A stretch of 64,000 nucleotides of DNA from Anticarsia gemmatalis (Eukaryota; Arthropoda; Insecta; Lepidoptera; Erebidae), in contig NC_134754.1 in the NCBI RefSeq assembly GCF_050436995.1, positions 5,325,001 to 5,389,000 on the forward strand, read 5' to 3'. The notes under the pieces were generated by a model that worked only from the letters and a program-made list of their open reading frames with translations, ran no database searches and was not told where the DNA came from. This document shows positions 38,069-49,333 of the stretch, piece after piece (the stretch's first letter is position 1; the number at the start of each line of letters is the position of its first letter). The translations under genes were made by a program, and so were the position numbers.

Positions 38069-39343
38069 ATAATAATATATTATGAGGAGATGGGGAACAT
38101 TACGCTTCTGGTATTAGAGTAAACTGTATTTCGCATTTAGAGACCATTTAAAAAGTTAGTCTTTCGTATTGTTATGTATAAGCCATTCAAAGGAATTAAA
38201 TACTATCTACGCGGTTGCATCAAGTCTAGACTTTATTAGTTAACAAACCATATTAAAAGAGTTTAAGCCAGTAGAAGTAAAATATTTTGATTATGAGTAG
38301 CGGTAATGTACTTCCGTGAAATATATTATTATTAAGGTAGTCTATAGGGATAGTACAGCATTCCATAATCCCTGACCACCCCATGGGAAAAAAGTCCTGA
38401 TAAAATGTATGTACATAATTTTATTTGACGTTAATATGATAAAAAGTTAGATGGATTCTGTTGTAACATCCAGTGGAGTGTAAAAGGGTTGAAAGGTTTG
38501 TATAGGACAGTATTGTATGAATATTAATGAATTATCTGACAAATTTTGGTGCTGTTATCAATTAAGAAGTTTCGGGGTAACAGACGAAGTTTATTGCAAG
38601 TTGTTTAATAATTTCGCTTGACAAAGTAAGCGATACAAAAAGGCATTTTGGAGTTAATGTAGCAAGGTCCGCCGCCGTAAAATATTAAACAGGATTCTGT
38701 TTATTATTTGTTGCTAAATAGGTTCTTAAGTTCTTTTGAATGTCTTTTATCATTTATGACTATAAATATTTAAGGCTTAGCTTCAAGTTTTATTTCTCTT
38801 GTAATAAACGTTCTTACTTATTTAAAGCACTTAATACTTAGCTCAAAATTGTTACCTTTGATGGCTTTAATATACCAATTTTACTGACAATACTTACGAG
38901 TTTAGTAAACAGTTGTCATGAATATCGTCTGTAAACTTACAAAACTAGCATTGGTCTCAAAAAAAGCGTCGATTTACAGATTAAATGTAGATTACAAACA
39001 TATTAAACGGTGAATTCGAATCCATGAAACAATGTATGTACAACCCACCATGGTGTTGTTGTCCTGCAATGATGCCAAAAATAATAGTCGTAGGACATAC
39101 ACATGTTGGCACGGGACTTTAAACAGTGCGACTATGCACACTCACGTTGCACAGGGATATTCCCGTTTATGACGCTCAAAGCTACTGTTTACCGACACAG
39201 TGAAAGCATAACAGTATATTCGCAGATAAACCCACATCTCTCCTGTAAACAAAGATTAGTACTTCATTTATGTAAACTGGAAAACACGTAATGTGTAACG
39301 TCAGTTTGTAGTGATAGGGTAAAGAATTAGAGTGTTTTTCAAT
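38069..39343. other. Non-coding stretch, nothing recognised
   Basis: AT-rich; the 62-codon frame at 39103-39291 has no recognisable motif. Confidence 0.5.
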
Positions 39344-39508
39344 CTGTAGCGCGATTCCCTACAGTCAGTACTGTCGAGTATCGATAGTTTGATATATAAA
39401 ATGTACTGCAAAATAGTAACTACGACGCTCTTTAGAGGCGCTATTCATACAAATTTCTCGATGATTAGCCGGTTGTCTCAGTCGATACTATAGAGAATCG
39501 AGCTACTG
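39344..39508. mobile_element. MITE, copy A
   Basis: About 165 nt with imperfect terminal inverted repeats: CTGTAGCGCGATTCCCTACA on the left, and the right end reverse-complements to CAGTAGCTCGATTCTCTATA. The interior words TACGACGC, AGAGGCGCT and AGCCGGTTGTC recur in copy B at 49.16-49.33 kb in the same order and orientation. There is no coding capacity. Flanking AAT on both sides may be a short target duplication. Superfamily not determined. Confidence 0.7.
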
Positions 39509-39800
39509 AATAGCTCAGATTTTGGTCACATTTAGAATTCCCATAAAACGCGAGTCTTTTTTGCTTTATCGAGATTATTTTGACTACTAGTCAACTACAT
39601 ATTATGAATATTTCAATACCTACAAAACATACATAAACTAACCTAATATTTTGCATAGGAGCGCTTTATGATCGAATGCTGCATAGGATGCTCAAAATCC
39701 AAACGCTCTTCAATCATAAGCAACGCTTCAATCTCACGCTGTTCACTGACGATTTTGATTTGGCGTAGTCTGTCGTAGCGCATTTTGAGAGCCGTAACTA
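39509..39800. other. Spacer, nothing recognised
   Basis: AT-rich sequence, with a moderately GC-rich end next to the SINE. A 138-codon frame on the minus strand (39643-40059) runs through the SINE; part of its translation is the SINE tRNA head, so I do not treat it as a gene. Confidence 0.5.
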
Positions 39801-39960
39801 CCTCCGTGGCGCAGTGGCTTAGCTCATGGGTTCGATTCCTACACGAAGCAATTATTTGTGCGATCCACAAATAATTGTTTCGGGTGTGGTTGTGCTTTGT
39901 GCCCGTTGTTTGTATGTTTGTAAAAGTCCCCACGACATAAGTGCGGGGGTTGTCTTTTTT
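39801..39960 (+). repeat. tRNA-derived SINE, copy 3 (shortened)
   Basis: Same family as copies 1 and 2 but in opposite orientation. The A box TGGCGCAGTGG is at 39807-39817 and the B box GGTTCGATTCC at 39829-39839, only 22 nt start to start. About 30 nt of the tRNA head is missing. A further block of about 12 nt (GAGCAATTCTTA in the others) is missing near the 3' end. The body hairpin is kept, with a G-T closing pair. This is either a deleted copy or a short subfamily. Confidence 0.85.
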
Positions 39961-40317
39961 CAAATAAATGAAAATCAATGAATTCATAGTGAGCGGCGTT
40001 TGTAACAACTGAGAAATACTTACCTCAATAAATAAACGCAATAACCAGAAAACTATCAAGGATTCATTAGTGGATATTTAAACTACTTTTAAATACATTT
40101 ATAAAAACCCTGCTAGTGTCTTTATTTTCAGAGAACCTGTTATTTTATGTTCAAATTTAAATAACAAGTACTCAGAACACAAGTACTTATATCTAAATAA
40201 TACATAGTTATTCTATAGTAAGCATTCCTATAACGTAAAAGCCCCACATGACGCCGCATTTGAAATGGTTATAGGGTTCAATTACTTCTTCGATAGAAGT
40301 AAAGGAACATATCGACC
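39961..40317. other. Spacer, nothing recognised
   Basis: AT-rich sequence between the SINE and the hAT-type element. Confidence 0.5.
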
Positions 40318-40585
40318 CAGTGGTTCTCAACCTTTTTAACTTTTAGTTTACCCACCACATTTTTTGATGCTTAATATTATTATGATAACTTACAGTATGG
40401 AACAATAATCTTAATACTAATTTAATTAAGAAACAAATGTAAATAGCATTTTTAAAATGTATTCGTGTAAAACCCTCATTACTATTAGGTAACATAGTAT
40501 CTTCAAATAAGATACTCTTCTTTGTGACATGAGGGATAAAGTTGTATTGAACAATGCCTCATTACAAAAAAGTTTAGAACCACTA
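40318..40585. mobile_element. Non-autonomous hAT (Charlie-like) element
   Basis: The left end is CAGTGGTTCTCAACCTTTTT (40318-40337), the typical hAT/Charlie terminus. The right end reverse-complements to TAGTGGTTCTAAACTTTTTT, giving about 20-nt terminal inverted repeats with few differences. The flanking octamers are TATCGACC (40310-40317) and TATCGTAA (40586-40593), which share the first five bases, as expected for a decayed 8-bp hAT target duplication. The 268-nt AT-rich interior has no transposase. Confidence 0.82.
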
Positions 40586-42088
40586 TATCGTAATATACGA
40601 ATCTTCAGTTAAAATTGCATCTTAAAATTGTACAATAAATTAAAGTAAATGTGTATTTTAGTGCGGAGAAAGCACACATTTACCAACTTAATAGTTATTT
40701 AATGTGACAAAAGTTACAATCGTGTTCACCTTACGTCTGTTGCGATGCATCGTTACGCAGCAGGCATCTAAGATGTTAAAATTCAATATCGATCAGATAT
40801 TGAAATGATGGTCAATTTAATAAAATTTACAACGTTTTTGACGACACAAAACAATGACGTTTACTTTTAAATTTCGTTATTATACGACTTTATACGGTTT
40901 TTATAGACGTATTACCATTATCAATCGGAAAACGATAAAGTGACGGCGATTGACATCCAAGCCCATTTTATTTTTACGTGTGTAATTCGCGTTAATTAAA
41001 AAATATGAGGCGTAGTATCAATTTACGTTTCGGATAGTAATTAATGTTTATACATGTTTTATAGGCAATTTTGAATTACGGGAAGATTTAAACCACATTA
41101 TATTTTTATACTGTAATAAATAAGCTACCAGCAAAAAAATCCATTAAACACACTACGTCGCTGTGGAACTACCAAACAACATTACCAAGATATTTTATGT
41201 AACAAAATTAGTACAGTGATTGATTTATACCTATTCATTAATAAGTAAAATAACATTACTTCTATCCCATCTATTACTCACCTAAATATATAATTCATAC
41301 AATAACACAAGACTAATCTAATAAAATCTAATTGGAGTCCCTCTTGAAACAATAGCTCACAACTCGTACAAGGTTTGTTGCACTTGCTCTCCTTCAATTA
41401 CATTTAACTAGAAACAACCATTTATATCAATTACGACCACCCTTTAATTTGGGTAAATACCAATTTTATGGGCATTGAAGATTATTGTGGTTACAGTCCA
41501 CGATACGGTAAGGGTCCTAAAGGGTTTTTGAAATTTAATAGCTCGACTTTAAATTAAAACAACGTTTAGTGACCTTTGATAAGAATTTATCGATCCCGTT
41601 CAATGTCATTTTTATTCTGTTAGCTACTTTTATTACCATTGAAGAAGTTATGTTACTTTAGTCACTTTGTTGCCAAAATACGTGTTGATAAACTTTAGAA
41701 CTCGAGAGCTACATATTGGATCGAATTGTTAAATCTTTGTATTTATAACTGTTTATAATGCCTACCGTATTCTATCATGATTCCAAAATATTAACTTCGA
41801 TGCACATATATTATTTTAACATTATTCATCGTTATAGCATTTTTTGTAGCCTTTTTTTGAGGTCACTAGTATCGTATACAAATTTGACATCGAGACGTCC
41901 AACAATGCCGATGAAAAAATAAAAATAAATCGATGTGACTAAGCATTATCTAATGTCCCATCGAGAGACAGAATAAATTGCCTTTTAAAATCGGGTCCAC
42001 CCTATAATATTAACAATGACAACGAATGTTATGTATATCAATGGAGTTTCGCCCACCTCGTCGTCATAAGTACACAAAGGTATGGAAT
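40586..42088. other. Non-coding stretch, nothing recognised
   Basis: AT-rich with only short frames. Confidence 0.5.
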
Positions 42089-42122
42089 GCATCGATACAT
42101 TAGCATATCGATGTATCGATGC
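42089..42122. promoter_or_regulatory. Perfect palindrome of ATCGAT motifs
   Basis: Arms GCATCGATACAT (42089-42100) and ATGTATCGATGC (42111-42122) are exact complements around a 10-nt loop that itself holds TATCG. Three CGATA/TATCG cores in 34 nt resemble the clustered sites of DREF and BEAF-32 known from Drosophila. A regulatory or insulator role is inferred only from that resemblance. Confidence 0.35.
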
Positions 42123-42910
42123 TGTCGCGATGAACCATCGGCGAGTGCGTCTGATACCGATCACCGAGGGAAAGGTTGCTCGACCCTCAACAGAATTATC
42201 CAATACATTTTACAATCCCAACATTCGATTTTAGACCTTTATACAAAAAGAATAATAGTCACAGTTCAATAAATTGTCGGTAAAAATAAATTGGTCTTCG
42301 TATCTTATTCCTTTTCAAATCACTGGTGACTCATTTCGTCCGTACTAGCTTTTTATGCAGTCACTCGAATTGAATCTTTGAAAAAAGTCGTTATTTCAAT
42401 TCAATTTAAATACTGTAAATTGTACGGGACCGTGAATCCACAGTGTGTAAGGTCAACAATCGAAGTCGAAATTTAATATACTGCTTTAGTGGGAGTCAAA
42501 GAAATCAATTGGGTTATAGATCAAAGAGACAAATAAATTGAGTAACAAAAAATAGTGTTATACCAAAACTTCTCACAATATTCGTAACTGTATCTTTGTT
42601 TCGATGTAACTTTATCATCATAAATCAGAGAGATATGCTCCACTGAAATTTTATGTCAACCAGTTAAGGTGTTATTTGCGGGACTCCTCAGCAAACAAAC
42701 CAATAAAACATCTCTATTTGATAATATAAATACAAGTTTTGCTAGAATTTTGTGCCGTATAATTTCGTTGACAAAGCTTTATGCTGCTTTTGAATAATAT
42801 TGACGTAACATATTTTTTACTTACCTTATATAGCACAAACAATTAATTTCGCGTTAAATACAAAATGCAGTGAATATTTATTTTTATTATATTTACATAA
42901 AACAATAAGC
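42123..42910. other. Non-coding stretch, nothing recognised
   Basis: A moderately GC-rich start (42120-42190), then AT-rich. The two overlapping frames near 41985-42272 show no domain. Confidence 0.45.
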
Positions 42911-42930
42911 TAAGGCACGCGATGAATGCA
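42911..42930 (+). ncRNA. miR-124-like 20-mer, no clear precursor
   Basis: The sequence TAAGGCACGCGATGAATGCA equals the conserved mature miR-124-3p over positions 1-11 and 13-19; position 12 (G to A) and position 20 (C to A) differ and positions 21-23 differ as well. The seed AAGGCAC is intact. I could not fold a canonical hairpin. Upstream TCGCGT (42849-42854) can pair with ACGCGA (42917-42922), and a competing stem pairs bases 42861-42869 with 42927-42934, but pairing across the arm is poor. It may be a decayed copy, a non-canonical locus or chance. Confidence 0.15.
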
Positions 42931-45900
42931 TTTGAGCAAGAACAAATTGTTTTCATAGCAGCTGTGTATGCAAGCTCTGAACCCAATTCAAATCTAGGCA
43001 CGACTACCGTCAAGGATTACCGAGGTGAAGTTCGTTAATCCTTTGGTTTGTCTGCGTTTCGGCACTATACTATGAAGAACACAGCTACCTGTAACACAGA
43101 CTGCAATCTTGATAAATGAAAGTTTGTCTATGGGAATTGATTTATTTCATTTTGAAGTTTTGGCTGATCTGAAGGAACTGTAGGTAAATAAACTTCAAGT
43201 GTGAAAAGTGGCCAAATAAATTATTGCTAAATCATATTAAGCGCTACTAAGCATTAAATTATGGATCGGATACGACTTATTTCAATAATTACCTAAATAA
43301 TAAATAAACTAGTTTAAATTAAACAAATCAAATTCAGTTGTGAGCAGTCTCTTAAAAAAAACAGTGAATACGAAACGTACTTAATACATATTGAACATGT
43401 CACAGCACCAAACTGAATCCCGATTTCAAACTAACAAATAGATTTTTGCATACAAACCTTTTACAGTCACAATAGTACTAGAAAGCGTAACAAAAGAATT
43501 ATGAACACGTGGGCATAGGCCCACACTCGGTAGACGCCCACGCTCTCGTACATGTCAAAATTTTGTTTAACAAGCGAGGTGGACTCACAAAACAAATGGC
43601 TCATACTGTATCTATAGCTTGCTTATAATAGTCATAAATTATTCTTGTGCGTCAACAATGATGGATCTGCCGTTATAAAATTGAATTTTCAACTGTAATT
43701 GTATAAAAATATTGAAGAATGTAATGGTAAATTTATCTTGGTTTTAAATGTCGTCGATGAATCGGTTACGCGTAATGAGACGAGATCCAAGCAGAATCGA
43801 TCATCGTATGTGCTCTTATTAGAATTCCTTATGCGTCTTGGACAATGGGTGAATTAGGGGAGGCAGGAATTGCTGCTATTCCGCACATATTTTCTTGATC
43901 GTGGATTAATGTTATATACGTCAACAAAGGCAATTGTTACAGTACATTTTTAGCAACTAGAGCGGCCTATTAATTGATGGTAACTTTAGTAAAATCAATA
44001 AAAAATATTCTACTTGAGCAACTCTAATAAAATAATACAGAAAACTCTAATAAAAATAAAAAAAACAAAATAATACAGCAAATTGACATGCTATCCTGGC
44101 TTACAACGAATTGATTAATGACTTTTTAATCAAACGACAGCGAAGTTTAAAATGTAGTCGTCACTTTTAAATAAATCATGAATTAAACTTATTTTTATAT
44201 GGTCGAGGAGAAATAAAAATCTTATTCGTCAGAATTTCTTATTTCAAATTAGAAAACCAAACAAATACAAACAAGATCACGTCCACTTTCTTTTCTTCCA
44301 ATACATTAATCTCATTCGTAGATCCATAAAACAAAGCACTCATTCTTTGTTAATGAGACACGACAGTAAGACAAGGTACTACGTTACACCTTATCTACGC
44401 AGTGTGACACTCAAGTAAGTGTGATTCGTGTGATTCAATCACCCACAACAGACAACACTTGCTTCTAACACCGGAGGCAGTGACACTGTATAATGTTAAT
44501 AGGTTTATGTTAATCCAGTTTCAATTTTAATGAGTTTACTTTGAGTTATGTTTGTTTAAGGAAGTAGGTGTGACTTGTTTATAATATACTAGTATTTTTA
44601 ATAATTCCATTGAGCCGTCATTGTTTGAGATGCAATGTTCTTCTCAGTCCTGTTTGACGAAATCATATACTGTAATGGATTATGGAATAATGCATTACCA
44701 TTGCTGGGTATGATTTAATTTCCCATTGGCCCATTAGAGCTATCTGTTATCATATTTTTTTGTTTAATTTTACAGAACACATGATCCTGGATAGAGCGAA
44801 GCAAAAAGTATATGAACACACGCTATTTGAATACAAAATACGGAATTAACGTAAAGACGAGAAGAGAGACATAAGCGTTCATAGTTGTTACCACGTAAGT
44901 CTATAAGGCTCTAACCATATTCAATTAGGAATAAAATCTTAAACTATGTAGATTCTATAGAGTCTTATAAGTTTCATAGTCACCGCAAAAATAATTGAAA
45001 ACTTGCCTCAAAAAAGCTCTTTCTTTAAAGAAGTCTATAAAATATTTATTAAACTTTTACTAAAACACAGTACTATTTACAATTCTAACTTTCTTAGTAA
45101 TATCGCTACAAGAAAGTGTAATAAAACTTTACATTTCTGTTTTATTTTAGGAGCGAACGTTTATACACCTCTGTAAAGTTCAAGAGCTAAGAGAAAGCCG
45201 GAGCACTTAGTATTCAGGGCAACATCACCTAGTATTCTGGGGAACAGACTAAGAACAGTAGCTAATGTCCACCAATAATCGTTATCCTCTAGATAAGTGC
45301 CGTAACCGAGTGCCTCGCCAATTGCCTCAAGATATATCGCGGCTAATTGCTCTGTATCTGTATATAGCTTGATTCGTTTAAGTTCAACGCGACAGTACTA
45401 AGTGAAATTACCTGAGGATAAAATGTGATAGGCTTACTTACTAAGATGATTTGTGTGATGGGTTATGGCTTTTGGTTTATTCTGAGGCAGGTTTTATATT
45501 CTAAATTGTAAAGATTTCGCTTTTGCTATTTAAATATTTAGTCGATAATTATCCGCGCTTTATTGAAAACTGTTTATGGCAAGAAAATGAAACATGTAAT
45601 ATATAAATTGAAATGATAAGGAAAATATTCTCTTCAGCTCTCTCTCTCGTAGATCTGAAAAAAAATTGTGTAACCTAGAAAATAACAATTTAATTTTTAT
45701 ACACACTTTCAAAGGATAAGTAGTCATTAAAAAAAAACAATGTACAAACCATAAGTTTAAAACATTCGTGGCTAACTGCTTTGCAACTAAATATCTTTTA
45801 GGCACTATAGTGGCCAAAAGTAAATGAATAATGTCACTTTTTGTTTCAAATGAAACAGCTGAGCGTGATTTAAAGCTTATTGGCTCATTTTAAAAGCAAG

Positions 45901-47149
45901 CTGATTAAGTAGTATTAGTGTATTTTTTCGTGTCGTAAAAACTGCTTTATGGTTTAGAAACCTTATTATTTAGCTGTTTTGGTGAAACTTTAACTACTGT
46001 TACAAAGATTCTCATAATAAATACAATTTATAATATTATGTAACTTTATTGCAAATAAAAAGAGTTTTAGTGCAATATCTGAAAATGGTTGTTTAATTAT
46101 GAATTATTGCCGTTATAACAGTCGTTATAACATTTGGTAACAGAATTTGGAGAACAAGATAAAATAAAATTACTGGACCAACTGACCACAAATCATTATT
46201 TATCAAAAGATATCGAGAAACATTTCTCTTAATCCAAATCGCTTAACCAAACTAATGTCTAGAAAGGAAAACATATTTTGTTGTTAACGTCCATTCCACA
46301 ATTTGTCTTATGATTTATTACTCTTCATGTTGTAATTCCTCACTTATTTTTTCTTATCAAAAGAAATCTTACTTTATAAATTATAAATCAAAGACGCAAA
46401 GGAAACAATATCTGCTCTGTGTTTGCGTGTTTCATATAAACAGTTACACAATAAGACAAAATATATGGGCAAACTTGTCTCACACAATTTTCACATAAAA
46501 ACTTTTTATGCTTCCTTTGAAAAAAATAGGACGCATCAAATTAATTCAAATTAGTTACTATCGGGGGCCGCATCGCATAATATCGTTACGCTTTTGAATA
46601 ATTTATTTCGAAGTGTAATAAATAAAAGGTGTGGCTTTTTGGACTCCACCTGTTTGACACAATAGTAACCGCCCATTATAAGGACAAACGAATTTGTTCA
46701 CATAGAACTGACCTCAGTAATGTATGTAGGAATGTTTAAAGTCCCATTCATGTCGAAGTTCACGGCTTACTATTCACCTCTTTAGTATAAATCACTGTGG
46801 ATCATTTGCATAACAATTATGTTACTATTGGCCGGACACAAATGAGAGGAAGTGAAATTTTACTACACATAAATATTAACCACTGTATACAAATTTTCTG
46901 TATACAAAACTGTTGAAAATATTTAGTATTTTGTTTTAATTAAATATCCAATTTTCACAAACAATAAAGTACGAAAATTATAGCGATGTGATAGAAAACA
47001 ATTTAGTTTCACTAGCAAAACATAGTAATTTATCATAATATTTGTATGAAACTTGATGGATGAAAACTTTCGCCTGTCCATCACCGAAAGAATTCCATCC
47101 AATTGATTAAATTTAAGTACACAGTAGAACTTATATTATTTAATTTTAT
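42931..47149. other. Non-coding stretch, small tandem duplication
   Basis: No gene is recognised. A GC-richer patch lies at 42950-43080. A 17-nt near-duplicate TAGTATTC(A/T)GGGCAACA-type word occurs at 45209-45225 and 45230-45246. A 6-bp GTGGGC/GCCCAC hairpin lies near 43509. The frame at 45560-45817 (minus, 85 codons) is Phe/Leu/Lys-rich with no motif I know. Confidence 0.45.
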
Positions 47150-47182
47150 AACACATACCCAATACTAGATTGGGTATGTGTT
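47150..47182. repeat. Hairpin with 14-bp perfect arms
   Basis: The left arm AACACATACCCAAT (47150-47163) and the right arm 47169-47182 are exact complements with a 5-nt loop (ACTAG). It is too short for a normal microRNA precursor. It could be a structural element, a relic fold-back or a terminator-like artefact. Confidence 0.8.
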
Positions 47183-49159
47183 TAAAACATTTATTGCAGC
47201 AATAGAAATACAGGTATATTAATATTAACAGTAACTTTTAACTTAATTTTGAGTTAGTTTCTACGCAATTTTCTCTACTTTGCTTCTAAGGGATTACTTT
47301 AATAATTCAGTTACTACTCGAAAGATGGTGAGGAATTCTTAATGGAGTACTTACAATTTGGTTATTTGCTTCAGCTTAATTTTTACTCTAGATCTAGTTA
47401 GGGAGTCAAAACGTGGCCTAGAAATGAGACCAGACTAATTAGAATAGTGAACAAATTATACTCCAGTGTTTTACAATGAAAATTAATAGTTTGCCGTTTA
47501 ACAAAAACAAGATAAATTGGCCTACAGTTTATTTGTGTTAGAAAATTCTGACTTGGTTTTCTAATCTAAAATGAGTGAGTAAGCACGTTTGCTGATAGAT
47601 TATTGTTTGAAATTAGAAAACTGGCTATTGTGATATTTATTGTAGAATCTAGTTGGTCAATTGGTGACCGTCTCATTTAATGAGGCTGATATATTATGTA
47701 GTTGTTCTGTTTTAATACATTGCTATCGTGAACGTTTTTAATACGCCGTATGCTTCATAAACACATCTAGATCTACGTTTATTACCCGGTATGTAAAGAA
47801 TTTGTTTACTACTTTATATTGATTATTATTTATTTATTATAAATTCAATTTGTTTATCTCTACTTAATCTAATGTTCTGTGATCTAAGATAAGACAATGG
47901 GTTGTCCATACCACCATATATTGAATAAAACAATTATTCGATTGTCTCATACAGAAATTACACAACGCCCATCAGCAAATTAACGTTCGTATCTTTCTTG
48001 GCAACGATCAATACAAATTATCACAGACAATTTGGCCCTACATTGTACTAGAATGTAGCTACAAACTAGCGATAAATAAAAAAAATACCACTAAAGCGAA
48101 AACGGGTTATCAGTGTTTCTATCTAAAATCAATTAAGCTCACTGAATGTGCCGGGAATAGTGATTTTTCAGGCCCCATATAGCTAATACGTACGTAGTTT
48201 CAACACATATGGCGTATCCAACCCGTATATGTCGCGGGCGTGCAAGATAAATGACTTTGAACGAAATGCCTAGGCGAGGCAAAAACACTAGCCTAGCCTA
48301 AATCTACGCGTGTAGCAAAAAAGACGATTTATTCTCAACATTCACGTACCTTTAGTATGTTACTACTAAGGGTTGGGTTTCATTAAGTGAATTTTGAAAC
48401 GTACTGTTTCGTTTTAAGATAAATTGCTTTTTTTTTTCAATCGAATCATGTTGTGCGTGATTGTGTTTCTTTATTTCACGTTCAATTGCTTAAATTTGAT
48501 ATATAGCTGCTTATAAATTTTGGACAGTTAAGTAATGAAAAACAGAATTATATGTTATACGTTTACAGGAGTATATCAAGCTCTAAACTACTAATAAAGC
48601 TAATATTTTGCTAAGCTAGCTTCATTTAATTGCTGTTAAAATAACTATACTAATGTATTCACTTATCATATGTCCACAATTTGCAATTCTGCGGCCTAAT
48701 GGCCAATTATATTCACAAATCTTGTCCCAAACATAATATTGTTGCTATTCTATACTGGCCCTAGTAAAATTATGTAAATTACTTTATATATGACTTCGAC
48801 GAAAGTAATGTGATACTTTTAACACTATTCAAAAACCTATTACATAACGTTGTAAGGCTTCGTCCACACATTCTCGAATGACAACACCTCACATTGACAT
48901 TCTCGAATGACATTGACACGTTGATTTTTACCTGAAATAATATCAATTACGTCGGAAGTAGAGTTAAGTGACGGGGAAACTGTCTTTTGGCGACTGAACG
49001 AAATCCATTAAGGTGTAAAGTGACTCGGTTTGACGTGATGACGGCTATATCCCGTTGACGTTTTTGTGTTTTAAAATCTAATGTGTATTACGAGGTCGCG
49101 CTATATGCTAAAGAAAAAGACAATACGTAACATAACAGATAGTGATATTTATCCTCTTT
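47183..49159. other. Non-coding stretch, small local duplication
   Basis: No gene is recognised. ACATTCTCGAATGACA occurs twice about 27 nt apart (from about 48868 and 48897), perhaps part of a small repeat. Confidence 0.45.
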
Positions 49160-49333
49160 ATTTCGAGATTCTGTACAGTCGTTAGTGTCGAGTATCGAAA
49201 GGTTGACCTTTAGAATGTGCTGCCAAAACAGTTCCTACGACGCCCATCAGAGGCGCTCATCAGATTTTCATAGTCATTTCATTATGATAAGCCGGTTGTC
49301 GGTAGTCGATAGTAATAGAGATTCGAGCTACTG
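49160..49333. mobile_element. MITE, copy B
   Basis: This aligns end to end with copy A (39344-39508) at roughly 70% identity by eye. Shared words include GTCGAGTATCGA, CTACGACGC, AGAGGCGCT, AGCCGGTTGTC and TCGAGCTACTG. The terminal inverted repeats are more decayed than in copy A. No coding capacity and no clear target duplication. Confidence 0.7.

Noticed and set aside
39643..40059. 138-codon frame on the minus strand
   Set aside because: It runs through SINE copy 3; part of the protein is the antisense of the tRNA-like head and the rest shows no domain.
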